64,000 nucleotides of DNA from Trueperaceae bacterium (GTDB lineage: Bacteria > Deinococcota > Deinococci > Deinococcales > Trueperaceae): assembly GCA_020354625.1 (NCBI GenBank), contig CP070651.1, positions 1,561,519-1,625,518 on the forward strand, written 5' to 3'. The position numbers and the translations under genes are program-made. How positions within the stretch are numbered: the stretch's first letter is position 1; each line of letters starts with the position of its first letter. The notes under the pieces were generated by a model. That model searched no databases. It was given only the letters and a program-made list of their open reading frames with translations, and had not been told where the DNA came from. Of the stretch, positions 1-8,969 are shown one piece after another.

Positions 1-123
1 AACGTATCCTTCGACGAGCTCGCATGTGCCAAGACCGGCGGGCAAAAGCTGAGGCCTTCAAAACGAGAGATAACCGTACCGAAAGCTGGTTTGGATCAGG
101 GTAGTGTTGGAGTCGGCCCTGTG
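1..123. other. Left edge without a recognised gene
   Basis: The 123 bp downstream of the ABC ATPase stop contain no ORF or hairpin that I can support. Confidence 0.5.
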
Positions 124-861
124 TCAGAGCCCCGCGAAACGCTCGATCGTCGTTCTGATCCCGGGGTCACTCGTCCGGCTCTGACCACAGATCGTGCCGT
201 CGCGTAGGAAGACGATGCGATCAGCACAGAGGGCGGCATGGGGGTCGTGTGTAACCATGATGACCGTCCACTGCTCTTCTCGGACACCCCTTTGCAGGAT
301 TTCGAGCACGAGAGCACCCGAACGACTATCCAGGTTACCGGTCGGTTCGTCCGCGAGGATGACGGCGGGACGGTTGATGAGAGCTCGAGCCAGCGCGACC
401 CGTTGGCGTTCTCCTCCTGAGAGTTGCCGCGGCCGGTGTCCCAGCCTCTCGTGAATGCCGAGCCTTCGGGCCAAGTTCCCAAGACGCTTTTCTCCTTCGC
501 TTCTCTGCTTATTGATTTCGGCTGGCAGCAAGATGTTTTCTGCAGCACTCAGGTTGGGGATGAGTTCAAAGCTTTGAAATACGAAGCCGAGTTTCTCTCT
601 GCGAAGTATGGTCAAAGTGTCGTCATCGAGCTGATGCGTCTGCTGACCATCCAGAACAACCTCGCCGTGATCGGGTGCGTCCAAGAGCCCCAGTAGGTGT
701 AAGAGGGTGCTCTTTCCGCTGCCACTTGGACCCATCACGGCAAGGAACTCGCCCCTTTGAACTTCGAGATCCACGTTTGCCAGTGCTTGAACCGTGACCT
801 CGCCAAAAGGGTAGCTCTTAGATAGGCCGGTGGCCCTGAGGGGAATATCGTCAATTTTCAT
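124..861 (-). CDS. ABC transporter ATP-binding protein, LolD/MacB type
   Basis: This 245-residue ATPase powers the FtsX-type permease encoded 3 nt upstream. Visible motifs are Walker A GPSGSGKST (residues 44-52), Q-loop FVFQ (93-96), signature LSGGE (147-151), Walker B ILADEP with GNLD after it (168-178) and the H-loop THD (204-206). The length and the ADEPTGNLD wording fit the LolD/MacB/FtsE group of exporters that move lipids, lipoproteins or peptides from the inner membrane rather than importers. It is the last gene of a minus-strand operon that begins with a sphingoid-base synthase, so a lipid substrate is a reasonable inference, but a peptide or drug substrate cannot be excluded. Family call is secure; substrate is not. 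Confidence 0.93.
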   Translation of the reverse strand: MKIDDIPLRATGLSKSYPFGEVTVQALANVDLEVQRGEFLAVMGPSGSGKSTLLHLLGLLDAPDHGEVVLDGQQTHQLDDDTLTILRREKLGFVFQSFELIPNLSAAENILLPAEINKQRSEGEKRLGNLARRLGIHERLGHRPRQLSGGERQRVALARALINRPAVILADEPTGNLDSRSGALVLEILQRGVREEQWTVIMVTHDPHAALCADRIVFLRDGTICGQSRTSDPGIRTTIERFAGL

Positions 862-864
862 ACG

Positions 865-3423
865 CTACTCTCCCAGTCCGAGTGCGGTAATCGGTGCGAG
901 CCTGGCGGCACGACGTGCCGGTACCGTGGCTGCGAACACGCCGATCAGGGGAGCACCGGCTAGGGACAACAGCGCTAGGTACCAGGGGTAGACCGCTTCT
1001 AGTGGAAACCCGGTGAGCGCGCTCGCACCAACGGTGATGGTTTTCGCCAGTAAGAATCCACAAGCGGTTCCGAGGACGCAGCCGATGATAGTGACTACGA
1101 TGCTCTCGGTGATGATCAGCAAGCTCACCCCCCGTCGTTTTAGGCCTAGCGCCCGTAACACCGCAATCTCTTTTTTGCGTTCTGATAGATTCATTCCGAG
1201 CGTATTTGTCACCCCGAGGGCTGCGATCAGCACCGTGAGCAATAATAGGCCGTTGGTGGTCGCAAAGGTCTGCCGCGTCAGTTTGACGATCCGCTCCCGG
1301 TAGCTCTGGTTGAGGCTGATATCGAGGTGGAGATTGGGAAACGCCGACGATAATTCTCTTTTGATCGAATTAGGATCCTCTCCCTCGGCGACTGTTGCCA
1401 CGAAGAGATCGGGGGTGCCACCGCCGAAGCGTGGTAGTTCATCGAGGCTGCCGATCAACGCTTCGCCACCACCAGTAAAATCGACGATGACACCGGAGAT
1501 TTCAAACGGTTCGAAGCCGTTGTCTGTTCGCAATTCTACCTGAGAACCCCGTTCGAGATCGAATCGCTCCCGCATCGTGTTACCAGCTAGAAGCCTCTCT
1601 CCCTCCGTCAAGGCACGATGGCCCGAAGAATGATCTCCCTGTCCAGGGAGATATTGAAACTTTCCGAATCCTGTTTGTGGGTCGAATCTGGCTGGATCGA
1701 CGAGTACCAAGCTAATACTTTTTCCCCGGGCGAATGCTTCGCTGCGAAAACGGACGACGCGTACGGCTACTCCGCTCATCGCCTCGATTGCTGGTAATGC
1801 ATCCCGCGCCTGTTTCTCGAACCCGTGAGGGAAGTTTACCGGCGCCGTAATGAACAGGTCACCAACGATTGTGGTGTCGATCCAGGTTTTGATCGAGGCG
1901 TTGATGCCGGCGACCATAGCCCCGACACCGATAATGAGTCCCATCGAAACGGTCACGATCCCGATGGCAACCCCGTTGCGGGAAGCATTTCGAACCGTGA
2001 AATTGATGCCTATTCGTCCTGAAACTCCAAGAAGCCTGACTATCACGGGGCTAAGGATCAAAAGCGCCGGTCTGAGTAGATAGGGTGCGCTAAGACTGAT
2101 TCCGGCGAAGAAACCACCCAGTGCGGCTGCGCTACCGACGAGAGCCCACAAACCCGTCCACGGGAGGATGCCAAAGAGCGTTGCCAGACCGAGTAACCAT
2201 AGACCCAAGGGGCTAGGAGGATGGGTCGAAGATAGGTGCGTCGCCTGATTCGAAGCGAGCAGTGGTGTGGTTTGGGAGGCCTTACTCGCCGGCAAGACAC
2301 CAGCGAGCAGAGAGATGAGGACGCCGCTTACGCTTGCAACGGCAACGCTTCGTAGAGGAATGACCAGAGTACGCATCTCGAAACCGAGGCTCCAGGCGTT
2401 CACTCTGGTGATGGTGTATGCCAGTCCAGTACCCAATAGCAGTCCCAAGGCGAGACCGAGGAGGCTGACGACTGCAGCATCATACAGTGCGAGTCTTCGC
2501 ACCTCTTTGCGCGTCAAGCAGATGGTTCTGAGAAGGGCATATTCCCGGGTTCGCTCGACGACCGTTGCAGCAAAGGTGTTGTAAGCGATAAACCCCGCAA
2601 CGGCCAGGAGAATCACCGCGAGGATGGTTAGTCCCGATTGCAGTGTCTCCACGATCCCGGTAGCGATATTGCCGCTGATGGCTGGGAAAGTGACCACAAA
2701 GTCCGGTTCGAGAAGTTCTCCGAGTCGCTGCTGAACCTGGCTGACAACTGCTTCCGATGTCGTGTGCACTTCCAGATAGGAAGCCCGATCCTCTAAGTGG
2801 AGACCCTTTTGTAGATCGTGCAGATGGACGATGCCGATCCTGCCGCCGTTTGTCGAGGCGTAGCCATATCCGTCGTCGAGGGTCGCAGTAACTGTGAAGC
2901 TCAACTCGCCAACGTGGGTTGCAAAGCGCACAGCTGTGCCGAGCTCGAGATCCCTCAGATCCGCAAAGCCGACCGGTACCGCGATACCGTACGAACCAGC
3001 TGCAGGTAGCGTTCCCTCGACAACGCGGATGGGCACGGTCTTCGATGTCAGGCGTCCGGATAGTTCGAACCCCGTATCCACCCCTGGTAGGAGGGAGGTC
3101 GGAGCGCGACCGAGGTCGCGGCTCGGTTCGGCCCGGAAGTTGAGTACCGGTACCACCTCTTGCAGATCGGCGCTCCCGCTCGCCAGCGCCAAAGCGTCGC
3201 GGTAGGCAAATACAGCACGTTGCCCAGAGCCAGGAAGGACGAGCAGATCAGAGCTTCCGGCTGCTGCCTTCAATGAGCTCCGTAGGTTGGCCTCGACATT
3301 GTCTCCGATCGAGAGCGTGGCCAACACAGCGGCGATTCCGAGTCCCACACCGATGGCCGTGGTGAGGCTGCGCCAGGGATGGCGGAGGACGTTGCGCAGT
3401 GCGAAAAGTATCAGCACATCCAC
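865..3423 (-). CDS. ABC transporter permease with two FtsX domains
   Basis: An 852-residue integral membrane protein of the two-FtsX-domain (SalY/ADOP-like) type. It has an N-terminal TM helix (about residues 15-40), a large extracytoplasmic domain, a block of TM helices near 265-400, further TM segments near 400-500, a second large external domain and a final three-helix FtsX block (about 725-850). I chose GTG at 3423, preceded by a GGAG ribosome site in minus orientation. Its stop lies 3 nt before the ATPase start, so the two form one exporter. Unlike importers there is no substrate-binding protein nearby. Upstream operon genes are a flippase-like protein and a putative sphingolipid pathway. 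Substrate inferred only from context. Confidence 0.9.
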   Translation of the reverse strand: MDVLILFALRNVLRHPWRSLTTAIGVGLGIAAVLATLSIGDNVEANLRSSLKAAAGSSDLLVLPGSGQRAVFAYRDALALASGSADLQEVVPVLNFRAEPSRDLGRAPTSLLPGVDTGFELSGRLTSKTVPIRVVEGTLPAAGSYGIAVPVGFADLRDLELGTAVRFATHVGELSFTVTATLDDGYGYASTNGGRIGIVHLHDLQKGLHLEDRASYLEVHTTSEAVVSQVQQRLGELLEPDFVVTFPAISGNIATGIVETLQSGLTILAVILLAVAGFIAYNTFAATVVERTREYALLRTICLTRKEVRRLALYDAAVVSLLGLALGLLLGTGLAYTITRVNAWSLGFEMRTLVIPLRSVAVASVSGVLISLLAGVLPASKASQTTPLLASNQATHLSSTHPPSPLGLWLLGLATLFGILPWTGLWALVGSAAALGGFFAGISLSAPYLLRPALLILSPVIVRLLGVSGRIGINFTVRNASRNGVAIGIVTVSMGLIIGVGAMVAGINASIKTWIDTTIVGDLFITAPVNFPHGFEKQARDALPAIEAMSGVAVRVVRFRSEAFARGKSISLVLVDPARFDPQTGFGKFQYLPGQGDHSSGHRALTEGERLLAGNTMRERFDLERGSQVELRTDNGFEPFEISGVIVDFTGGGEALIGSLDELPRFGGGTPDLFVATVAEGEDPNSIKRELSSAFPNLHLDISLNQSYRERIVKLTRQTFATTNGLLLLTVLIAALGVTNTLGMNLSERKKEIAVLRALGLKRRGVSLLIITESIVVTIIGCVLGTACGFLLAKTITVGASALTGFPLEAVYPWYLALLSLAGAPLIGVFAATVPARRAARLAPITALGLGE

Positions 3424-3472
3424 GATCTCCAGTGTAACGATGACGACCTAAAAAAGACTCCGTTTTAGGCTG

Positions 3473-4501
3473 CTATTGGCGGTTCTTACTGCTGTTGGCA
3501 AATGATCTGGTTTCAGATCTGCTCTTGGTTGTGCTCAAAATGGCGAAGCCTCCGATAAGGGGCCCGAGCAGAAAATAGGAGTAGTGATTGAAAAAGCGCC
3601 AAAGAATAACGCTCGTTGCAAGGAGATTTGCCGCCAATTCCCCTTTGAGTGCATAACTGATCGTGGCTTCGTGATATCCGCTTGCGCCCGGTGTCGGTAC
3701 CAAGAAGGCGAAGGAGTGGATGATGATCTGCAACGCGAGGACGACCGACTGGGTAATGGTCACGCCGAGGGCTAATAGAACGATGTTGAGAACCATGTAG
3801 AAACAGAGTCGAGCAGTGCCTGAGATTAGGTGGAACACCAGGTGCCAAGAGAGCGACTCTTCGGCGAACTTTTCACTAGCCAGCTCCAAGTTTTGAAGGA
3901 ACAACTGGCTCCGGCCACGTAACCGCTGAAAGATCCTCAAATTGAAGATTCGCTTTAGCAGTCTGATTGCCAAGCTGAAACGGAACACGAGGAGATAGCT
4001 GCCTAAAAGAGCCAATCCCGACAAGGTGAAGATCAGGGTTGAGAGGTAAGGGATGGGCAGGGACATGCCCGACACTTTGAGGATCACGAGCGAGGCTGGC
4101 AGCGCCCAAGCGAAAAAAGCCATGTCACCGACCACGTACATGACGGATATGGCGGCGGCATTTTCAGGCGAGACGCCAAATCGCATGAGGATCAGTGCCA
4201 GACCCAACGAGTTTCCACCTCCGGCCGGGGTGAGCACGGCGCTAAAAACGCCGACGACATGGGTTTGAATGGCTTGCCAGAGATTCAAACGTGATCCGGT
4301 GCAGCGAGCAAGGAGGACTGTGCGGTAGCCGGCTAAAAACCACCACGCCAGGATGGTAAGAGGTGCAAGCAGGAATAGTTGGACATCGACGTGCTTGATG
4401 GCAGATACGATCTCCTGCGTGAAGAGATTTGGTGTGACCAGGTAGAGACTACCCACTCCCAAGGCTAATGAGACGAGTAGGACCTGCCCGAAGCGGAGCA
4501 C
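3473..4501 (-). CDS. LPG_synthase_TM (UPF0104) flippase-like membrane protein
   Basis: A 342-residue polytopic protein with about eight hydrophobic segments. The family fingerprints are a TPAGGG stretch (about residues 92-97) and a VPTPGASGYHEA stretch (about 267-278), both typical of the lysylphosphatidylglycerol-synthase transmembrane domain and AglD/YbhN-like proteins, which translocate or modify lipids. The C-terminal synthase domain of MprF is absent, so it should not be called an LPG synthase. The start is GTG at 4501. It lies 43 nt after the GNAT gene and 49 nt before the FtsX permease in one operon. A role in flipping a sphingolipid or a polyprenyl-linked sugar is inferred; neither is shown by the sequence. 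Confidence 0.82.
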   Translation of the reverse strand: MLRFGQVLLVSLALGVGSLYLVTPNLFTQEIVSAIKHVDVQLFLLAPLTILAWWFLAGYRTVLLARCTGSRLNLWQAIQTHVVGVFSAVLTPAGGGNSLGLALILMRFGVSPENAAAISVMYVVGDMAFFAWALPASLVILKVSGMSLPIPYLSTLIFTLSGLALLGSYLLVFRFSLAIRLLKRIFNLRIFQRLRGRSQLFLQNLELASEKFAEESLSWHLVFHLISGTARLCFYMVLNIVLLALGVTITQSVVLALQIIIHSFAFLVPTPGASGYHEATISYALKGELAANLLATSVILWRFFNHYSYFLLGPLIGGFAILSTTKSRSETRSFANSSKNRQ

Positions 4502-4544
4502 GATTCAACCCCCAGATCGTGAGTGAGTCGGAGTGTGAGTCCGG

Positions 4545-5666
4545 TCATGTGAGAGCCAGCGGTTTCTGATAGAGCCGGTAGGTTTTGTAGAGGGTCGCTA
4601 CTTCGCTGGCCTCGATGGCTCTATTCATCGAAGTGTTATCTTCGAGAATCCAACTGCACTCACCGGCGCGAATCCCACGCTCTTTCGCCCTGCGACTTAC
4701 TTCGTCCATAAGCACGAGCTCGAGGCCTTTATTGCGGAATTCTGGCAACACTCCGAGCACCGCTAGTCTGGCACGGTCGATGGTCTTTTTGCGATTGAGG
4801 AGATGGAAGATGCCGAATGGGAACAGCCTGCCGTTGAACCGTATCAATACTTGGTTGATGTCTGGAATGGTCAGGCAAAGACCGGCGAGGTCCCCGTCTA
4901 CCTCGACGAACAGAACGAGTTCGGGATCTACGATGAGCTTCAAGTCTTTGGCCATGTGTTCGAACTCTTTGTCGGTATATTTTACAAAGCCCCAATTCTT
5001 TTCCCAGACCGAGTTATAGAAGGTTTTGAGGATGTCGATCTCGCGTCGGAAGTTGCGCATGTCGGCTGGGCGAATCAGAGGTTTGTAGCGTTCTTTGACT
5101 CGCTTGGCGAGTCGTAAAAGTCGATCGGTAGGCCCCTTGGCCACGTCGAAGTGCCAGGCAAACAGATCCTTGACCTTCTGGTAGCCGGCAGATTCGACAA
5201 ACGCTGGGTATTCGGGTGGATTTTGAGGCATCATGACGTATGGAGGGGTATCGAAGCCATCGATTTGAAACCCGGCTCCGTCATTCATACTCGGGTTGGT
5301 CGGTCCCCTGACTGCCTGCCGCCCTAGCGAAACGGCTTCCTTCTCAACCGTCGCCAAGAGCTGGTGGGCGCACGCTTCATCTTCCGCTTCGAAAAAGCCG
5401 AAAAAGAGGAGGTTGTCGTTGTGCGTTCGGTTGTGGTTGTCATCATCGATCGCGGCGATGCGCCCTACTACCTCTCCTGCTCTAATCGCGAGATATTGGC
5501 TGATGCGTGCATGTTCGAAAAACGGATTCCGTTTGGGGTCGAATTTCTCCCTTTCACCCATGACGAGCGGTGGAACCCACACATCGAGCCCCCTGTACTT
5601 TCGGTACGGGTACTCGATGAACCGTTTCTGGTCGCGGCGGGACGCCACCTTTTGCACGGTGACCAT
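4545..5666 (-). CDS. GNAT-fold protein of the YghO family, candidate bacterial ceramide synthase
   Basis: This 373-residue protein belongs to the YghO-like group: an N-terminal YPxRKYRG / VPP segment (residues 20-35), a central VRGPTNPSMND motif (about 119-129), and a C-terminal acyl-CoA N-acyltransferase (GNAT) region with FRNKGLE and the final ECSWILEDN segment (about 310-350). As I recall the literature, a GNAT-family protein of this type acts as bacterial ceramide synthase (bCerS) in Caulobacter, joining an acyl-CoA to a sphingoid base. The gene starts 7 nt after the stop of a serine-palmitoyltransferase-like gene, the arrangement expected for that role. Function is therefore a context-based inference; the domain assignment is strong. 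The ceramide reductase and dedicated acyl carrier protein are not in this window. Confidence 0.78.
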   Translation of the reverse strand: MVTVQKVASRRDQKRFIEYPYRKYRGLDVWVPPLVMGEREKFDPKRNPFFEHARISQYLAIRAGEVVGRIAAIDDDNHNRTHNDNLLFFGFFEAEDEACAHQLLATVEKEAVSLGRQAVRGPTNPSMNDGAGFQIDGFDTPPYVMMPQNPPEYPAFVESAGYQKVKDLFAWHFDVAKGPTDRLLRLAKRVKERYKPLIRPADMRNFRREIDILKTFYNSVWEKNWGFVKYTDKEFEHMAKDLKLIVDPELVLFVEVDGDLAGLCLTIPDINQVLIRFNGRLFPFGIFHLLNRKKTIDRARLAVLGVLPEFRNKGLELVLMDEVSRRAKERGIRAGECSWILEDNTSMNRAIEASEVATLYKTYRLYQKPLALT

Positions 5667-5673
5667 GTCCGGA

Positions 5674-6945
5674 TCAGCTAATCACGTCAAGCTGCTTGCC
5701 GACCGATTCAAAGGCGTCTAGGAGTCGGTCGAGTTGCTCCGGTGTATGGTTGGCGTTTACGCTGGTCCGGATGATGGCGCGACCAGCTGGTACGCTCGGC
5801 GAAATAGCTGGCGTGGTGAAAACGCCCTCTTCCCAGAGACCTTTCCAGAACATCCCTGTTAGAATCTCTGGTCCGATGAGAACCGGCACGATTGGACTTT
5901 CCGAACCGAGTGTGTCGAAGCCGAGATTCTTGAGACCTTGCTGCAGGATGTCGACATTTTGCCAAAGACGCGCTTGATGCTCTGGCTCGGTCTCCATAAT
6001 CTCTAGGGCTTTCAGGGTAGTTGCCACCTGCATGGCGGGTAGGGCGGCTGTGAAGATGAAAGGACGGGCGTGGTTCTTGACGTAATGTACGATCTTTCGA
6101 TCACCGGCAAGGAATCCGCCTACGCTCGCAAAAGATTTCGAAAAGGTGCCGACGATGAGATCGACCTGTTCGGTCAATCCGTAGTGATCGGAGGTGCCCC
6201 GACCGTTTTCCCCCAACACTCCTGTGCTGTGGGCATCGTCAACAACGAGTCTGGCATTGTACCGCTTAGCGATTTCGAGTAGGCCCGGGAGCTTGGCGAT
6301 ATGGCCGCTCATGGAAAAGATGCCATCGGTGACGATCATCCTTCCACCCGGCTTATCGAGATCTTTTCTGAGTGCCTGTTCGAGACTTTCGAGATCGCTG
6401 TGTTCGTACTTGCGAAGGGTAGCGAACGACAATCGGGCGCCGTCGTATAGGCTGGCGTGGTTTTCCCGGTCGTAATAGATGATGTCGCGCCTACCGGCAA
6501 GGGCGCTGACTACTGATAGGCAACCTAAGTAGCCTGCACTGAAGGTAAGAGCGGATTCCTTGCCGAGAAACTTGGCAAGGCTTTCTTCGAGCTTTTCGTG
6601 AAGCGTCAATGTCCCGGTCAGAAAACGTGAACCTGTACAGCTGGTCGAGAAGCTGTCGAGAGCCTTTCTAGCCGCTTCTTTGAGGCGTGGATCTTGTGTG
6701 AGGCCGAGGTAGTCGTTCGACCCTGTGATGACCATCTCTCTGCCGTCGACGCTGACTGTGCCCCCATATTGTGCCTCGATCGCCTTGAAATACGGGTAGA
6801 TGCCGGCAGCCTCCGCCTCTTCTGCCAGGGTGAACTTATGGGCTTTGGCGAAGATGTCAGCCGTTTTGACTTCGGGCATATCGACGAAGCCAACCATATC
6901 TTCGCCGGCTGCTGTCTGTTTCATACTTTTGGCAGAGTCTGACAA
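5674..6945 (-). CDS. Alpha-oxoamine synthase, serine palmitoyltransferase-like
   Basis: A PLP enzyme condensing an amino acid with an acyl thioester. With the TTG start at 6945 it has 423 residues. Motifs are NDYLGL (77-82), SCTGSRFLTGT (102-112), the His of NHASLYDG (163), DDAHSTG (236-242) and the PLP-lysine block GTFSKSFASVGG with Lys270. The GTFSKSFAS wording is that of serine palmitoyltransferases; glycine C-acetyltransferase and KAPA synthases usually have a GTLGKA/G type block. I chose TTG because GGAGGA (6950-6955) sits 4 nt ahead; an internal ATG at 6924 is the alternative. The longer frame to 7209 would overlap the divergent gene and has no support. It is the first gene of the five-gene operon. 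Confidence is high for the family, moderate for the serine/palmitoyl specificity. Confidence 0.83.
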   Translation of the reverse strand: MSDSAKSMKQTAAGEDMVGFVDMPEVKTADIFAKAHKFTLAEEAEAAGIYPYFKAIEAQYGGTVSVDGREMVITGSNDYLGLTQDPRLKEAARKALDSFSTSCTGSRFLTGTLTLHEKLEESLAKFLGKESALTFSAGYLGCLSVVSALAGRRDIIYYDRENHASLYDGARLSFATLRKYEHSDLESLEQALRKDLDKPGGRMIVTDGIFSMSGHIAKLPGLLEIAKRYNARLVVDDAHSTGVLGENGRGTSDHYGLTEQVDLIVGTFSKSFASVGGFLAGDRKIVHYVKNHARPFIFTAALPAMQVATTLKALEIMETEPEHQARLWQNVDILQQGLKNLGFDTLGSESPIVPVLIGPEILTGMFWKGLWEEGVFTTPAISPSVPAGRAIIRTSVNANHTPEQLDRLLDAFESVGKQLDVIS

Positions 6946-6949
6946 GCGT

Positions 6950-6955
6950 TCCTCC
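6950..6955 (-). promoter_or_regulatory. Ribosome binding site deciding the SPT-like start
   Basis: GGAGGA in minus orientation lies 4 nt before TTG at 6945 and 25 nt before the first in-frame ATG at 6924. This favours the TTG start of the serine-palmitoyltransferase-like gene, although the spacing is at the short end of the usual range. Confidence 0.5.
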
Positions 6956-7131
6956 AATATGAGTCGGGAAAAAACAATGCCGGTACTATAACACGGGTTA
7001 ACGACAGCAGGGTTGTGCCGGCTGGTCGGGGAGGCAGTGTTTTGGATGATCTCTATTTTACGGAGTTCTGGCGACCCTATAGAGTACACTGAAGACTTGA
7101 TGAACCCTACCGTCAGTTGGAAGGGGCAGGG

Positions 7132-7662
7132 GTGATTTTTAGCACCCCCCACACACTTACACGCCCTGCAACGGCAGCCGATGCCGAACTTGTGCACACG
7201 TTGTACCACGGGACTCCAGGGTATTTTGAGATCATCTCCATACCGATCCCAACCCTTTCTGAGGTCAAAACGGAGTTGGCCACTGCTGTTGATGATGCCA
7301 GGCGGTTTACCGAACTCGTTTTATTACCTCCCAAGTTACAGTTTCCGTGGTCCTCGGAAGCGTTGCTCGATCCCTTGTCTGGTCGTCCCGTTGCGGGGTA
7401 TCTCGATTACAAGATCGATTACCCTCTGTCTGGGGATGCCACGGTCAACCTGCTCCTTATCCATAGCGCGGTACAGAACATGGGTGTTGGTCGGCGCTGT
7501 GTACTCGATTTAGAATCTCGGTTGCGGGATAAAGCTAAACGCGTGCTGGCAAGTATTTACGGTCAGAACACGAGGGCGGAGCGTTTTTGGCGCTCTCTCG
7601 GATATCAGTTTGCGATCGATGCCAAACCTGTGCTCGATTGGTACGCCAAGTCGCTGACCTAA
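7132..7662 (+). CDS. GNAT family N-acetyltransferase
   Basis: A 176-residue acetyltransferase if it starts at GTG 7132, where GGAAGGGGCAGGG just upstream can serve as ribosome site; a TTG at 7117 would add five residues. The acetyl-CoA binding motif is visible as a Q-N-M-G-V-G-R-R loop in the second half, followed by a helix (VLDLESRLRDK) and the NTRAERFWRSLGY segment that closes the GNAT fold. The substrate is unknown. It is divergent from the sphingolipid-like operon and convergent with the DegT-type aminotransferase, with only about 40 nt before that gene's stop and no clear terminator there. A TACACT hexamer at 7085-7090 may be its -10 element. Confidence 0.8.
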   Translation: MIFSTPHTLTRPATAADAELVHTLYHGTPGYFEIISIPIPTLSEVKTELATAVDDARRFTELVLLPPKLQFPWSSEALLDPLSGRPVAGYLDYKIDYPLSGDATVNLLLIHSAVQNMGVGRRCVLDLESRLRDKAKRVLASIYGQNTRAERFWRSLGYQFAIDAKPVLDWYAKSLT

Positions 7663-7701
7663 AAATGGGGGGCGGAGTTACCGATGGCTCTTGATCGCAG
7701 G

Positions 7702-8886
7702 TCAGTTGTGCATTCGAGTAGCCTCGATTGCTCTGTGGAGCGTCTCAGCCACCCGGTCTTGCTCGTCTGTTTCGAGATAGGGACTGATGGGGAGGCTCAA
7801 CACCTCTGTTGTCAGTTTCCAGCTCACCTCTAGTGATCCGACGGACTTACCGTTGGGGGTCAGGGTATCGAGCGTACATGGATAGTAGACTTGGGTGCTG
7901 ATATTCGCTTCGTCGAGCGTGCCTCTCAAGGCGTCTCTTATTTCCGAGGGAACTCGAATCGTGTATTGGTGATAGACATGCCCCAGGACGTCTCTCGGGA
8001 GGGTAGCTTCGAGTCCGTCGAGTAGGGTCTTGTACCTTGCCGCCTTTTCGCGCCGGAGCCGGTTCCACCCTTCGAGATAGGGCAACTTGACGCGCAAAAT
8101 CGCTGCCTGGATGGCATCCAACCGAGAATTGTAGCCCAACATCTGATGGTGGTATCGCTCGCTCTCTCCGTGATTTCTCAACTGCCGAGCCATTTTCGCT
8201 ATGTCATCACTATCAGTCGTAAGTAGCCCACCATCACCATAGGCACCCAGATTCTTGGTCGGGTAGAGAGAAAATGCGGCCACGTCGCCGAGAGAACCCA
8301 CCCGTTTGCCGATCAGCCGTTCTCTTATACTGTTTGGATAGCTCACTTCAAGGTCAGTGCCGTCTCCTGTGTAGGTTGCGCCGATGGCCTGGGCACAGTC
8401 CTCGATGATCAAAAGATCGTGTTTTTGCGCCACAGCGGTGATCGCTGCCATTGCTGCAGGGTGTCCAAAAAGATGTACGGGTAGGACCGCCCGGGTTCTT
8501 TCATTGATGGCTGCTTCGATGCGATGATGATCGATATTGAACGTGTCCTCTTCGACATCGACGAAGACGGGATGAGCTCCGAGGATCGAGATCGCTTCTG
8601 CGGTGGCAAAAAAACTGAACGCGGTGGTGATTACTTCGTCCCCAGCACCTATGCCGAGGGTCCGGAGCGCGATGACGAGCGCGTCGGTGCCAGAGTTCAG
8701 GCCGACGGCGTGTCGGACGCCGAGATAAGCGGCGACCTCCTCTTCGAAGGCATCGACTTCTCGGCTCAAGATAAAGCTTCCTGAACGCAACACGCGCTGT
8801 ACGGCTTCGTTGATCTCACCCCATAAGGTTTCGGTCTCACGTGCAAGGTCGAGCATGGTGACCGAACTGTTGTGAATTTCAGCCAT
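7702..8886 (-). CDS. DegT/DnrJ/EryC1/StrS family aminotransferase
   Basis: A 394-residue PLP enzyme of the sugar-aminotransferase family, which converts nucleotide-bound keto-sugars to amino-sugars for surface polysaccharides or glycolipids. The motifs are GLNSGTDAL (62-70), PVHLFGHPA (136-144), EDCAQAIGA (162-170) and the PLP site SLYPTKNLGAYGDGG with Lys211. ATG at 8886 has an AGGA ribosome site upstream in minus orientation. A longer open frame to 9081 exists only because it reads the antisense of the SAM riboswitch, so it is rejected. No nucleotide-sugar genes lie next to it; it is transcribed alone. An amino-sugar headgroup for the nearby putative sphingolipid is a speculative link. Confidence 0.9.
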   Translation of the reverse strand: MAEIHNSSVTMLDLARETETLWGEINEAVQRVLRSGSFILSREVDAFEEEVAAYLGVRHAVGLNSGTDALVIALRTLGIGAGDEVITTAFSFFATAEAISILGAHPVFVDVEEDTFNIDHHRIEAAINERTRAVLPVHLFGHPAAMAAITAVAQKHDLLIIEDCAQAIGATYTGDGTDLEVSYPNSIRERLIGKRVGSLGDVAAFSLYPTKNLGAYGDGGLLTTDSDDIAKMARQLRNHGESERYHHQMLGYNSRLDAIQAAILRVKLPYLEGWNRLRREKAARYKTLLDGLEATLPRDVLGHVYHQYTIRVPSEIRDALRGTLDEANISTQVYYPCTLDTLTPNGKSVGSLEVSWKLTTEVLSLPISPYLETDEQDRVAETLHRAIEATRMHN

Positions 8887-8969
8887 GATGTCCTTTCTCC
8901 TAGGCGAGCTCGTGCTCCGGGGTAACTTCGACCTACCCCTCAAACCTCGCCGGGAACACCATGCAGACC

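Noticed and set aside
3473-4501. Call as MprF lysylphosphatidylglycerol synthase
   Set aside because: Only the transmembrane flippase-like domain is present; the C-terminal aminoacyltransferase domain is absent.
5674-6945. Call as glycine C-acetyltransferase (kbl)
   Set aside because: The PLP-lysine block GTFSKSFAS and absence of a threonine dehydrogenase gene do not fit; the YghO-like neighbour supports the SPT-like call.
6946-7209. Upstream extension of the SPT-like gene to 7209
   Set aside because: It would overlap the divergent GNAT gene, has a low-quality Cys/Arg-rich sequence and lacks a ribosome site; TTG 6945 with GGAGGA is better.
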